Shown here in pieces: positions 9,912 through 19,206 of a stretch of DNA of 54,018 nt; positions within the stretch are counted from its first letter, which is position 1; every line of letters begins with the position of its first letter. Source of the stretch: Pseudomonas sp. SST3 (GTDB lineage Bacteria; Pseudomonadota; Gammaproteobacteria; Pseudomonadales; Pseudomonadaceae); NCBI RefSeq assembly GCF_003325755.1, contig NZ_QORI02000025.1, positions 54 through 54,071 of the forward strand, read 5' to 3'. Made by a program: the position numbers and the translations under genes. The notes beneath the pieces are model-generated. The model searched no databases and was not told the DNA's origin. It saw nothing but the letters and a program-made list of their open reading frames with translations.

Positions 9912-10958
9912 ATGAATATTCGTAAGTTATTCAATGCTACCGGGGCCGCTACCCTGTTCGCCTGTTCAGGCTTGGCCACATTGTGTTTGGCTAGCGGATC
10001 AGCGCAAGCTGAACTCAAAGACAACAAACCAATATCTTATGTCGCAACTGGCGGTACGGCACGCGGTTACTCCCGCGTTGTCTTTGAAGCGTTGAACGGT
10101 ATCGTACGGGACGCCTATCCCGGTTCCTCTGCGGAATTCAAACCAGGCTCCCCCGCTGGCAGCCTGCTTGAAATCGCCCAAGGCGATGTGGATTTTGCCG
10201 GGGCCAGTGGTGCGGTCGAGATTCAATATGCGCTTGATGGCACACCACCGTTTCGGGAGCCGTTGAAAGGCAAGATCTTCCAGGTTATGACGATTCATAA
10301 CCAGCTGACCGTGCATTACGTGATGACCGAGGAATGGGCGCAGCAGCATGGGATCGAAACCATGGCGGATATTGCAGAGAAAAAACCGCCCATGCGCATC
10401 GCTGTCAATACTGAAGGCAATCTTCAATCTACTGTCGCTATGTACGAACACATCTTTGCCGAGTATGGCTTCTCCCTTAGTGACATAGAGAAGTGGGGTG
10501 GCTCGGTATTGCGGGGCAACTCCGGAATTGGCTTGGACGCCCTGTCGGATGGTCGCGCCGATGTGTTTATCAATGGGCGATTCATGCCTGACTCGAAACT
10601 GGAGGAAGTCCACCGTCACCGGCCCTTGCGCTGGATCCGCATTGACCCGGAGAAAATGAAATCCGCCGCGAGTAAGTGGAATTATGACCTCTATATCGCG
10701 CCCGCCAATATCAGCCCATTCATCACCGTCGATAGCGCCACACAGAAAATGTGGAACGCCGTACAGGCAGGCTCCCATGTTTCCGAGGAAACGGTCTACA
10801 AGTTCCTGACTGCCCTCTACAACAATCAGGATCGTGTACGGGCGATACATCCTTCGCTAAAGGACTTTGGCCCTGGGATGATGTTGAGCAACCCGATGGG
10901 TCTTCCGTTTCATCCCGGTGCAGAACGGTTCTACCGAGAGAAAGGCTTGCTCGACTGA
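9912..10958 (+). CDS. TAXI-family TRAP transporter solute-binding protein
   Basis: Periplasmic binding protein (348 residues) with a Sec signal peptide (positive MNIRK, hydrophobic core, cleavage after SAQA near residue 33). The mature N-terminus YVATGGTARGYSRVVFEALNG matches the TAXI family, whose members bind small organic acids such as glutamate or dicarboxylates. Further family blocks are LLEIAQGDVDFAGA and a late NPMGLPFHPGAERFYREKGL. It lies directly before a fused TRAP permease (11059), as expected for a TAXI system. The ligand cannot be read from the sequence. Confidence 0.85.
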   Translation: MNIRKLFNATGAATLFACSGLATLCLASGSAQAELKDNKPISYVATGGTARGYSRVVFEALNGIVRDAYPGSSAEFKPGSPAGSLLEIAQGDVDFAGASGAVEIQYALDGTPPFREPLKGKIFQVMTIHNQLTVHYVMTEEWAQQHGIETMADIAEKKPPMRIAVNTEGNLQSTVAMYEHIFAEYGFSLSDIEKWGGSVLRGNSGIGLDALSDGRADVFINGRFMPDSKLEEVHRHRPLRWIRIDPEKMKSAASKWNYDLYIAPANISPFITVDSATQKMWNAVQAGSHVSEETVYKFLTALYNNQDRVRAIHPSLKDFGPGMMLSNPMGLPFHPGAERFYREKGLLD

Positions 10959-11058
10959 AACTGCCCGTTCCAGGGTGACCGCCTCGGTGGTCATCACTAC
11001 CCGGATGAGTCTCGCATGCCGGCAGGCAGCCAAGCGGTTGCGATGAGGAGGATCTGTA

Positions 11059-13029
11059 ATGTCTGTTCAAAGCGCACTAAGTGCCGGATTGCAGCGCACC
11101 GTGCATCTGACCGGATGTGGTCATAGAGTCTTGCCGACCGGCTGGCTGGGGCGCTTGGTGACAGCCCTGGCCGTGTTCGGGTCGGCCGTTATTATCTACA
11201 TGGCGGTGTTTAGCGGGCGCTCAGAGCTGCTGCACGTGGGGCTATTCCTTGCGTTTCTGATGCCCATCGCCTTTCTCACCACGACCGCATCCAAGGATAT
11301 ATTGCGGATCACCTGGTTCGACGGAGTTCTGGCAGTCACCAGCTTCCTGCTGGCGACTGCTTTCGTGCTCAATGAGCCCCGCTACCACAACTGGATGCAG
11401 AGTTTTGACCAGTTGACGAGCCTTGAGGTGGCAGGCGGAGTGGCCTTACTGGTGATCACTCTGGAAATGGTGCGGCGCACTACCGGCTGGCCACTGTTGT
11501 TGATTGCCTGTGCGTTCCTGGGTTACGTAGCTTGGGGCTCGTATCTGCCCGGCGCCTTTTCCCATGGTGGGGTGGAGCTCCGTTATTTCCTTGAGATGCA
11601 GACCATCACCATGGACGGGCTGATTGGTGTGCCGCTTTACGTCGCTGCCACCTATGCCTTCCTGTTCGTACTATTCGGCACCTTTTTCCAGCTTGCTGGT
11701 GGCGGACAGTTGTTCTTCGACGTGGCCGCCAGCACGACTGGCGGTTTCGTGGGCGGACCAGCAAAGGCCTGTGTCGTTTCAAGCGCGCTCTACGGGTCGG
11801 TTTCGGGTAGCCCCGTTGCCGACGTGGCAACTACCGGCCCGATCACCATCCCCCTTATGGAGCGATATGGAGTCCGCAAAAAGGACGCGGCGGCGATCGA
11901 GGCAGCGGCCTCTTCTGGAGGGGCTTTGCTGCCCCCGGTTATGGGCGCGGTTGCATTTCTAATGGCGGATATGACAGGCATTCCTTATCGGGAAATCCTG
12001 GTTGCTGGCTTGCTGTCGGCCATCATTTATTACATCGGGGTGTTCGCGCTTGTAGATTTCGAATGCCGCCGCCGCGGCGTCGGTGCCCTGCCACGAGAGG
12101 AACGAGTTGGACTGTCCATGGCATTACGCCGGGGCTGGCCGAATCTTATTCCTATTATCTTCCTGACCTATTTACTGCTCCATGGATTCTCGCCGGCCTA
12201 TGTAGCGGCGGGCGCGTGCCTGGTCACCCTGATCACCAGCTGGATTGCGATGCGTCACGCGATAGGTCCGCATAGGCTGATGGAGGGCTGCGTCGAGACC
12301 TGTTACAGAATGGTGCCCTTGGCTGCGGCGGTGGCGGTGGCCGGCATCGTTATTGGTTGCATCGAGATGACAGGTCTTTCGAGTAAAGCCGCAGCGCTGC
12401 TTTATAGCCTGACCGGAGGGCTTATGGTGCCGTCCTTGTTGGTCTCGGCGCTGGTGCTGATCGTGTTGGGGATGGGCATGCCAACCGTGGCGGTCTACGT
12501 CATGGGGGCGGCGCTGTTGGCGCCAGTGCTGATTGGCGAGTTCGGGCTGCCGCTGCTCGGCACGCATATGTTCCTACTCTATTTCTCCTGCATGTCGGCG
12601 ATTACTCCACCGATCGCCGTGGCCTGTTTCACCGCGGCGTCTATTGCCAACACCAATCCTTTCTCGGTCGCGCCTTATGCCTCGAAGTTGGCGGTTGCAG
12701 GATATGTGCTGCCCTTCTTCTTTATCTTCAACCCCGGCCTGCTCATGGAAGGTGGTCCCCTGACCATCGCCAGCGCCTTTATCGCGGCGATAATCATGGT
12801 CTTGTGCTTTAGCGTTGCCATTCACGGCTGGGTTCTGACGGCAAGGTTAGGCGCGTTGACCCGCCTCGGATTCGCGTTGCTGGCGGTTTTGCTAATGGCT
12901 CCTTATCCCCTCATGCAAGCTTCGGCCGCCGGACTGGCCGTTGGCTTGTGGTCCTGGTGCGTCAATCGTGCCTGGCGCAAGGAAGCCGTATCCGTGACGA
13001 TCAAAGGACCAAACCATGAGCATATTTGA
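11059..13029 (+). CDS. TRAP transporter fused permease (4TM/12TM)
   Basis: A 656-residue inner-membrane protein in which the small (DctQ-type) and large (DctM-type) TRAP subunits are fused, the form normally paired with TAXI binding proteins. It has many hydrophobic segments. The DctM core contains GGPAKACVVSSALYGSVSGS, IEAAASSGGALLPPVMGAVAFLMAD and, in the second repeat, LGMGMPTVAVYVMGAALLAP. Transport is driven by an ion gradient. AGGAGG precedes the start, and the stop is about 90 bases before the likely tctA start, so the two transport systems are probably transcribed together. Confidence 0.9.
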   Translation: MSVQSALSAGLQRTVHLTGCGHRVLPTGWLGRLVTALAVFGSAVIIYMAVFSGRSELLHVGLFLAFLMPIAFLTTTASKDILRITWFDGVLAVTSFLLATAFVLNEPRYHNWMQSFDQLTSLEVAGGVALLVITLEMVRRTTGWPLLLIACAFLGYVAWGSYLPGAFSHGGVELRYFLEMQTITMDGLIGVPLYVAATYAFLFVLFGTFFQLAGGGQLFFDVAASTTGGFVGGPAKACVVSSALYGSVSGSPVADVATTGPITIPLMERYGVRKKDAAAIEAAASSGGALLPPVMGAVAFLMADMTGIPYREILVAGLLSAIIYYIGVFALVDFECRRRGVGALPREERVGLSMALRRGWPNLIPIIFLTYLLLHGFSPAYVAAGACLVTLITSWIAMRHAIGPHRLMEGCVETCYRMVPLAAAVAVAGIVIGCIEMTGLSSKAAALLYSLTGGLMVPSLLVSALVLIVLGMGMPTVAVYVMGAALLAPVLIGEFGLPLLGTHMFLLYFSCMSAITPPIAVACFTAASIANTNPFSVAPYASKLAVAGYVLPFFFIFNPGLLMEGGPLTIASAFIAAIIMVLCFSVAIHGWVLTARLGALTRLGFALLAVLLMAPYPLMQASAAGLAVGLWSWCVNRAWRKEAVSVTIKGPNHEHI

Positions 13030-13121
13030 CGATTCATTGCGGCAAGTCCCCAGGTGCTGGACCGTGGGGGCTCGCACCGCTCCGAATACCCGCGCGCGAA
13101 TACATAACAACAATCCGAACG

Positions 13122-14651
13122 GTGATTAACTTGACTGAATTATGGATCGGATTCACGAATCTGGCACGCTGGGATGTGTTGCTGATATTGGCGGCCGCCG
13201 TACCGATAGGGCTTGTGTTCGGGATTCTTCCTGGCCTGGGGGGGCTGGTGGCGCTTGCAGTGCTGCTGCCACTGGTCTACGGCATGGAGCCGATCGTGGG
13301 CCTGGCGTTTCTGCTTGGTAGCCATGCGGTGATCTCCACCGGCGGGTCGGTTACCTCTATCTTGCTAGGCATACCCGGCTCGCCGTCTAATGCGGCGACG
13401 GTGCTGGACGGTTATGCCTTGAGCCGTCGCGGTCGGGCGGGCTACGCGCTGGGCGCGGCGCTGGGCAGTTCCGCACTGGGCGGTATCATCGGCGCGCTCG
13501 TGTTGTTCGCGCTGCTGCCTGTGGTGCGTCCGGTCGTGATGTCGTTTGGCTCGCCTGAGACCTTCTTCCTCGCGCTGCTGGGTATCAGTTACCTGGCCAT
13601 GCTGGGCGGCGGCTCTCCGGTAAAGGGGCTGGCCGCAGGTGCGCTCGGGTTGTTTCTCGGCACCTTCGGTTATCAGCACGCGACGGGTGTGCCCCGATTC
13701 TGGATGAATTTCGATTACCTGCTCGATGGGTTTCGATTGATTCCTTTAGCTTTAGGGATGTTCGCCATCCCGGAAATCGTCGACTTGATGTCGGGCCGCA
13801 GTATCGCTGCCAAGCGTCCTGACGGGTCTGCGATCGCCATCACTCACAAGCAAGTTTGGTTGGGCACCAGGGCTTCAATCGTTCGCAAATGGGTATTGAT
13901 TCGCTCGGCCCTTCTGGGCGTCTTCCTCGGCATCATTCCTGGCGTGGGAAGCGAAACAGCACCTTTCGTGACCTATGGGGCCGCTAAGCAAGCGTCAAAG
14001 CGTCCTTATCGGTTCGGCAAAGGTTCGATCGAGGGGGTCATTGGGCCAGAAGGCGCGAATAATGCAAAAGATGGTGGGGCACTGGTCCCGACGCTGGCAT
14101 TCGGCATTCCCGGCAGCAGCTCTATGGTGCTGTTATTGGGGGGCTTCCTGCTCCTCGGCTTGCAGCCGGGGCCCAAGTTTCTCGAAGAGAACATGGACTT
14201 GGCCTATAGCATGGCGTTCCTACTGGTCGCTGCGAACGTGATTGGCGCTCTGGCTCTGCTTTTGCTCGCCAAGTACCTGGCCAAAATCACGCTACTTCCC
14301 GGACACCTGATGGCGCCTATCCTCATGTCGCTCGTGGTTGTCGGTGCCTACTCGGGCAACAACGATTTCATGGACGTGTTGTTTGTATTCATCTTTGGCG
14401 CGTTGGCGATTGCCATGCGGGCCTACGGGTTCTCCCGGCCGGCCCTGCTGCTGGGGTTCGTGCTGGCACCCATGCTCGAAACCTATCTGTATATCTCGCT
14501 GAATACCTTCGGACCGACTTTCTTCATGCGACCTATCTGCTTGCTCCTGTCGGTGCTGATCATCGGCGGCGCGGTGCTGGCGTTCATGAAAAATCGTCGC
14601 GAGCGCAAAGCCGCCGCCACTCTGCTACAACAAACCGGGAGAGCCGCATGA
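13122..14651 (+). CDS. Tripartite tricarboxylate transporter large permease, TctA family
   Basis: Large membrane subunit (about 12 TM) of a TTT-type secondary transporter. It has the hallmark FGILPGLGGLVALAVLLPL near the N-terminus, STGGSVTSILLGIPGSPSNAA, and the second-half motif IPGVGSETAPFVTY. The frame is open from a TTG at 13026, but the family starts just before ELWIGFTNLARWDVLL, so GTG 13122 (or TTG 13131) is more likely. No in-frame ATG is available nearby. The stop overlaps the tctB start. With the TctB (14648) and the later TctC-type protein (17981) it forms a full tripartite system. Confidence 0.85.
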   Translation: MINLTELWIGFTNLARWDVLLILAAAVPIGLVFGILPGLGGLVALAVLLPLVYGMEPIVGLAFLLGSHAVISTGGSVTSILLGIPGSPSNAATVLDGYALSRRGRAGYALGAALGSSALGGIIGALVLFALLPVVRPVVMSFGSPETFFLALLGISYLAMLGGGSPVKGLAAGALGLFLGTFGYQHATGVPRFWMNFDYLLDGFRLIPLALGMFAIPEIVDLMSGRSIAAKRPDGSAIAITHKQVWLGTRASIVRKWVLIRSALLGVFLGIIPGVGSETAPFVTYGAAKQASKRPYRFGKGSIEGVIGPEGANNAKDGGALVPTLAFGIPGSSSMVLLLGGFLLLGLQPGPKFLEENMDLAYSMAFLLVAANVIGALALLLLAKYLAKITLLPGHLMAPILMSLVVVGAYSGNNDFMDVLFVFIFGALAIAMRAYGFSRPALLLGFVLAPMLETYLYISLNTFGPTFFMRPICLLLSVLIIGGAVLAFMKNRRERKAAATLLQQTGRAA

Positions 14652-15115
14652 TGACGTCTCGTCAAGGCAATATATTTACGGCCGGGCTGCTGCTGTTGTT
14701 CGTTTCGACGATGCTAGTCCTGGGCACCGTCCATTGGGGATATACGACCAAGGTCATGGCCTTCCCCGCATTGGTGGGCACCCTCGCCATGCTATGCGCC
14801 GGTTGGCTTGTCGTTCGGAGCTGCACAGTTAATAACGATGAGCTGGAAAAGGAATGTCAGCCGTTCGCGCAAGGCAATCATCGCTGCAGCCTGGCTAGAC
14901 GCACCCTCTGGCTGGGCACCATCTTTCCGCTGGGTTATTTCTTCGGCTTCGTGATCGGCCTGATTGCCTTCACGTTGTGCTACACCAGCTACCACGGCCT
15001 GCCTTGGTGGCAGCGGCTTGTAACCTCCGCCGTGGTTTTCGCCTTTGTCTACGTTGGCTTTTACAAATTACTCGGAGTGCCTCTGCCAATCGAGCCCGTT
15101 TGGCTTCGGGAATAA
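14648..15115 (+). CDS. Tripartite tricarboxylate transporter small subunit, TctB family
   Basis: A 155-residue membrane protein with about four TM segments (FTAGLLLLFVSTMLVLGTV, VMAFPALVGTLAMLCAGWLVV, PLGYFFGFVIGLIAFTLCY, LVTSAVVFAFVYVGFYKLLG) and a C-terminal GVPLPIEPVWL. The sequence is poorly conserved in the family, as usual for TctB, and the call relies on topology, size and position after tctA. The start overlaps the tctA stop (ATGATGA at 14648), implying translational coupling; a second ATG follows immediately at 14651. Confidence 0.75.
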   Translation: MMTSRQGNIFTAGLLLLFVSTMLVLGTVHWGYTTKVMAFPALVGTLAMLCAGWLVVRSCTVNNDELEKECQPFAQGNHRCSLARRTLWLGTIFPLGYFFGFVIGLIAFTLCYTSYHGLPWWQRLVTSAVVFAFVYVGFYKLLGVPLPIEPVWLRE

Positions 15116-15156
15116 ATCAAGCCTAACCAACTGAATAATTAAAAAGGGAACGCGTT

Positions 15157-16677
15157 ATGCATTTGCAGCTGCATGGTGATCATGAGCATGGGCATAGCCA
15201 CATGCACGAGGAAGACAAGCAAGCACTGGCCGATTACATCTGGCGCCAGGAAACCGTGGATCTAAATACGGTAGGGATCGATATAGGTAGCTCCACCTCG
15301 CATCTGCTGTTTGCCACATTGCGCCTGCAACGGCGCTCTCAGGGATTGTCGAGCCGGTTCGTAGTCACTCGCCGGGACGTGGTATGGCGCTCACCAATCA
15401 TGCTGACGCCTTTTCTTCCGGACGGAACCATAGACGCAGGGAAGCTCGGTGCCTTCATCCGTCACTGTTATGAAACTGCCGGGCTGCAACGCAGCGACAT
15501 CGACAGTGGCGCGGTGATTCTAACCGGTGAGGCTATCAAGCGGCACAACGCCAGAGCCATCGACGAGCTGTTTGCCGAGGAAGCCGGCAAGTTCGTCTGT
15601 GCGACCGCCGGCCACAAACTCGAATGCACGCTCGCTGCCCATGGTTCCGGGGCGGTGCAGTTATCGAAAAATCGAGACCAGCGGGTGCTTCATGTCGATA
15701 TCGGGGGCGGCACGACCAAACTGGCCCTGATCGAGGACGGGAAAATCCTCGGTGTCTCCGCTTTTGCGGTGGGTGGACGGCTGCTGGCGCAGGATGAAGA
15801 CGGTGCCTGGACCCGCGTGGACGATTCGGCGCGGTTGGTTGCAGAAGAGCTCGGGCTGGCAACCGACCGGGAAACGCTGGCAAATCCGGAGAACCGTCGG
15901 AAGATAGTGCATCGCCTGGCACAGGTGGCTATTGACTACCTGTGTGGCGCTCCGCTCGACCGGCTCGGAATGGCGCTGCAACTGACCGAACGGCTCCCAA
16001 ACACGATCAAGCCCCAGGCGTTGACATTTTCCGGCGGCGTGTCGGAGTACATCCTCCAGCGCGAGGCCGAAGAGTACGGCGATATCGCCAAGCTGCTCGC
16101 TGAGGAGCTATGCGAGCAGCTGCCCCCCAAACTGGATCTGCCAATCATCGATCCGGGGCAGGGTATCCGCGCCACGGTAATCGGAGCCTCGCAGTTCACT
16201 GTTCAGGTCAGTGGCAAGACCATTTACCTGCCCGGCCAATCGGACCTGCCCGTGCACAACGTTCCGGTGGTCTGCGTCGATCTCGAACTGCAGGGGGAAA
16301 TCGACCCGGCGCGTGTCGCCGAGAAGATTCGCGACGGCATGAAGCGGATGGATTTGACCCCGGCATCGCGCTTGGCGGTGGCTTTTTCCTGGCAAGGTGA
16401 ACCGGAATACTCACGACTGGCTGCAGTAGGGCAAGGCATCGTCAAGGCGATGACGGTCAATGGCAATAGCGGGTCCCGCGCGCCCCTGCTGCTGATGATC
16501 GATGGCGACATCGGCAGGACGCTCGGCCATCTCTTGCACCAGGAGCTAGGGCTGGGTGGAAGCCTGATTTGCATCGACGGCGTTCAGCTCGAGGAGCTGG
16601 ATTACGTCGATGTAGGGGAGTTGCTGGATCCGCCTGGCGTCGTTCCAGTAGTCATAAAATCACTGCTTTTTTCCTAA
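15157..16677 (+). CDS. eutA: EutA-family reactivating factor, histidine-rich N-terminus
   Basis: A member of the EutA family (506 residues), actin/Hsp70-fold ATPases that reactivate adenosylcobalamin-dependent ethanolamine ammonia-lyase by exchanging damaged cofactor. Motifs are VGIDIGSSTSHLLF (about residue 39, phosphate 1), DSGAVILTGEAIKRHNARAI, FVCATAGHKLECTLAAHGSGA, HVDIGGGTTKLALIEDGKI (about 180, phosphate 2), FSGGVSEYI (about 290, adenosine) and the family end YVDVGELL...VVPVVIKSLLF. The first 20 residues contain eight histidines (HLQLHGDHEHGHSHMH), an addition absent from the enteric EutA I recall. No EutB or EutC gene is visible in the window; the neighbours are transporters and a cupin protein. 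The protein may serve an ammonia-lyase encoded elsewhere or another target. Confidence 0.85.
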   Translation: MHLQLHGDHEHGHSHMHEEDKQALADYIWRQETVDLNTVGIDIGSSTSHLLFATLRLQRRSQGLSSRFVVTRRDVVWRSPIMLTPFLPDGTIDAGKLGAFIRHCYETAGLQRSDIDSGAVILTGEAIKRHNARAIDELFAEEAGKFVCATAGHKLECTLAAHGSGAVQLSKNRDQRVLHVDIGGGTTKLALIEDGKILGVSAFAVGGRLLAQDEDGAWTRVDDSARLVAEELGLATDRETLANPENRRKIVHRLAQVAIDYLCGAPLDRLGMALQLTERLPNTIKPQALTFSGGVSEYILQREAEEYGDIAKLLAEELCEQLPPKLDLPIIDPGQGIRATVIGASQFTVQVSGKTIYLPGQSDLPVHNVPVVCVDLELQGEIDPARVAEKIRDGMKRMDLTPASRLAVAFSWQGEPEYSRLAAVGQGIVKAMTVNGNSGSRAPLLLMIDGDIGRTLGHLLHQELGLGGSLICIDGVQLEELDYVDVGELLDPPGVVPVVIKSLLFS

Positions 16678-16755
16678 CACTTCGATAGGGGTGGAAAACA
16701 AGTGCAACTGAGACCTGAAGTAACTCAACAGCAATAACCAAGGAGTGACAAAAAG

Positions 16756-17874
16756 ATGAATGATCAAAATACCCCCCGTTATGGCGTCGATTTTTACCTC
16801 GACTGGGTTGAGCGCGAAGGCCTGCCAGTCACCGAAGCATTCGGTATCGATCTTTTCGAACTCGAAACCAAGCCATGGGCCCGCGCCGGTGACGGAGTGA
16901 AGGGGGCGGCAGCCCACCTTAAAGGTCGCTGCGATTTCAGCAACATGTTCCTGTATGACATCGCGCCCGGTAAGTCGACCTCACCGCAGCAGCACTTATA
17001 CGAGGACGTTTTCTATGTGCTGGAAGGCCGTGGCAGTACTCAGATCGAATTTTCTGATGGACGCAAGCATTCGTTCGAGTGGGGCCCCAAGAGTTTATTC
17101 GCTATCCCGCTTAACGCCCGCTTCCAACACTTCAACGGTAGCGGCCAAGAGCGCGCATTGCTGGTGACCACCACTAACATGCCCATGGTGATGAACGCCT
17201 TCCACAACGAAGACTTCGTGTTCAACAACAAATTCGATTTCAGCGAAAGGAGCGGGAAGGAGAAGTATTACTCGGGCGAGGGTGATCTGATTACTGTGCG
17301 CCCTGGAAACCACATGTGGGAAACTAACTTCGTTCCGGACTTGGCAAGTATTGAGCTCAAATCTTGGGGAGACCGGGGTGCCGGCGGCACTAATATCATG
17401 TTCGTACTGGCAGACGGCACCATGCATGCGCATATCTCCGAGATGCCGGTCGGTACATACAAAAAGGGACATCGGCATGGCCCCGGTTATCACGTTATGT
17501 GTGTGACCGGTCACGGTTATTCCATGCTTTGGTTCGAGGGCGAAGAAGATTTCCTGCGCATCGACTGGAAACACGGCGTGGTCTTTCCCCCAGCGGATCG
17601 GCAGTTTCACCAACACTTCAACACCAGCCAGGAGCCCGCACGCTACTTGGCCACCGGTGTCGGCGGCTTGCGCTATCCCTTCACCACTGACCGACGTAAA
17701 TCGCTCCTTGGCATGAAGCCGGGTGAGAAGGGCGCTGTATCGACTAGCATCAAGAATGGCGGCGATCAGGTGGAATATGAAGACCAGGACCCGCGGATTC
17801 ATCGTATCTGGCTGGAGGAAATGGCGAAAAACGGCATAACGCCTAGGATGGAAAATTTCAAAATCGCCCAGTAA
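16756..17874 (+). CDS. Two-domain cupin protein
   Basis: A soluble bicupin of 372 residues. The first cupin has SPQQHLYEDVFYVLEGRGSTQ (around residue 77-97) with later FQHFNGSG, and the second has GHRHGPGYHVMCVTGHGYS (around 238) and QFHQHFNTS. Histidines therefore stand at the usual metal positions of both barrels. It contains no signal peptide. Some database entries for similar cupins carry the name 'ethanolamine ammonia-lyase-activating protein'; I recall this but cannot verify it here. It follows eutA by 78 bases with its own AAGGAG site. It could be a metal-dependent oxygenase or isomerase, or a binding partner of the EutA-type protein. Confidence 0.8.
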   Translation: MNDQNTPRYGVDFYLDWVEREGLPVTEAFGIDLFELETKPWARAGDGVKGAAAHLKGRCDFSNMFLYDIAPGKSTSPQQHLYEDVFYVLEGRGSTQIEFSDGRKHSFEWGPKSLFAIPLNARFQHFNGSGQERALLVTTTNMPMVMNAFHNEDFVFNNKFDFSERSGKEKYYSGEGDLITVRPGNHMWETNFVPDLASIELKSWGDRGAGGTNIMFVLADGTMHAHISEMPVGTYKKGHRHGPGYHVMCVTGHGYSMLWFEGEEDFLRIDWKHGVVFPPADRQFHQHFNTSQEPARYLATGVGGLRYPFTTDRRKSLLGMKPGEKGAVSTSIKNGGDQVEYEDQDPRIHRIWLEEMAKNGITPRMENFKIAQ

Positions 17875-17980
17875 ACCGCTTATCCGCCCAAATGGCGGAC
17901 AGCGTCCACGGCGGGACGCGGCGGGCGCTCTTGGCCGCCGCGTGCCTGCTAGTAGGGATAGTCGTGCACGGAGAAAATAT

Positions 17981-19060
17981 ATGCATTGGTATAATAAGAA
18001 CAAGATTCAAGGCGCTGGCCACCGGCTTGCCGTTCTGGCAGCCACACTGCTGGTGATCCTCGGCGTCTCCTCCTCCGCATGGGCAGCGGCAGACGCCGCC
18101 TCGTTTTATCAGGGCAAAACCGTACGAATCGTTGTTGGATTCAACCCGGGCGGAGGCTATGACGAATACGCTCGGATGATCGCGCCAAAGCTCGAAGAGC
18201 GGCTTGGCGCAACGGTGATTGTCGAGAACCAACCTGGTGGCGGCGGGCTGCTGGCGCTGAATCGTCTGGCACAGGGCCGGGCTGATGGCTTGACCATGAT
18301 GCTGGTCAGCGCCGAGGCCGCAGCCTTGGCGCAGCTAACCGACCGGCCCGGAACCCGCTTTGATCTCAACAAACTAGCCTGGCTTGGGCGTGCGGTGGTC
18401 GATACCCGTATGGCCATGTGGAGCGCGCAAAACCCTGAACGGACATTCGCCGAAGCCTTGCAAACCATGCGCACCAAGGGCGCGCGCTGGGGCGCGACGG
18501 GGCTGACCGATTCGGTGTCAGATAATACTGCGGTCATGGCCGAGGCTCTCGGCCTGACGGAGGACCAGATGTCCATCGTGCTGGGGTATGAGGGGACCAG
18601 TGCGATTGCTCTTGCGGTCGTCCGTGGCGAGGCGGATGGCGTGGTCGTGAGTTCGACTTCAGCGGTCAACTATGCCAGCGATGATTCGGCCATCCCGCTG
18701 GTGGTGCTCGACCGTACGCGCGATCCGCTGTTTCCCGAGACCCCTACTATTTTCGAAGCGGTTGAGCTGGACGAAAAAGGGCAGTGGTGGCTGGACTTTC
18801 GCACCAACATCACCAAGCTCGGGCGGGCCCTGGTCACTCAGGGAGACGTGCCCGATGAGCGCGCCGAATATCTCAAAGAGCAAGTTCGCCTGGTTTTGAC
18901 GGATCCTGAGCTGATCGCCGAAGCCGAGGCGACAAAGCGCCCACTCAACTATCTACCCGCCGATAAGCTGAAAGAGCTAGTCGAGTCCATCTTCTCGGGG
19001 CTCTCTGAGGAACGCAAGGCGGAGGTCACCTATGTATTCACGGAGAAGTATGTGCGCTAG
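17981..19060 (+). CDS. TctC/Bug-family periplasmic binding protein
   Basis: Extracytoplasmic solute receptor (about 359 residues) of the TTT transporters. An N-terminal signal peptide (LAVLAATLLVILGVSSSAWA) is followed by the family opening GKTVRIVVGFNPGGGYDEYARMIAPKL and VIVENQPGGGGLLALNRLA. The start is taken at ATG 17981, after CGGAGA; the frame is open from 17942 but those residues are arginine-rich and precede the signal. It is separated from tctA/tctB by eutA and the cupin gene, an unusual order, since tctC normally stands beside tctAB. The ligand is likely an organic acid or a related small molecule (family knowledge). Confidence 0.87.
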   Translation: MHWYNKNKIQGAGHRLAVLAATLLVILGVSSSAWAAADAASFYQGKTVRIVVGFNPGGGYDEYARMIAPKLEERLGATVIVENQPGGGGLLALNRLAQGRADGLTMMLVSAEAAALAQLTDRPGTRFDLNKLAWLGRAVVDTRMAMWSAQNPERTFAEALQTMRTKGARWGATGLTDSVSDNTAVMAEALGLTEDQMSIVLGYEGTSAIALAVVRGEADGVVVSSTSAVNYASDDSAIPLVVLDRTRDPLFPETPTIFEAVELDEKGQWWLDFRTNITKLGRALVTQGDVPDERAEYLKEQVRLVLTDPELIAEAEATKRPLNYLPADKLKELVESIFSGLSEERKAEVTYVFTEKYVR

Positions 19061-19162
19061 GCCCTAGGGTGACAATTCAGCTCGCGCTATGTCACTGTCG
19101 GTCGGGCGACATAAACGGAGCGGAGTGTCTCCGGACTTAATAAGAGGCGTTCATCGAGTATC

Positions 19163-19182
19163 GTGCTGCTCATCCGCAGCAC
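19163..19182 (+). terminator. Hairpin GTGCTGC-N6-GCAGCAC with short T run
   Basis: A perfect 7-bp stem with a 6-base loop, followed by TTTAT, in the 146-base gap after the TctC gene. It could weaken transcription into the last three genes. The T run is short, so it may be an attenuator or an RNA-stabilising hairpin instead. Confidence 0.45.
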
Positions 19183-19206
19183 TTTATCCTTATAAGGAAG
19201 TCGCCG

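Noticed and set aside
13026..13121. Extended N-terminus of TctA from TTG 13026
   Set aside because: The added 32 residues do not look like the family; TctA proteins start just before the LWIGF segment.
15157..16677. Complete ethanolamine (eut) operon
   Set aside because: Only EutA is present. No EutB, EutC, EutH or microcompartment gene was seen.
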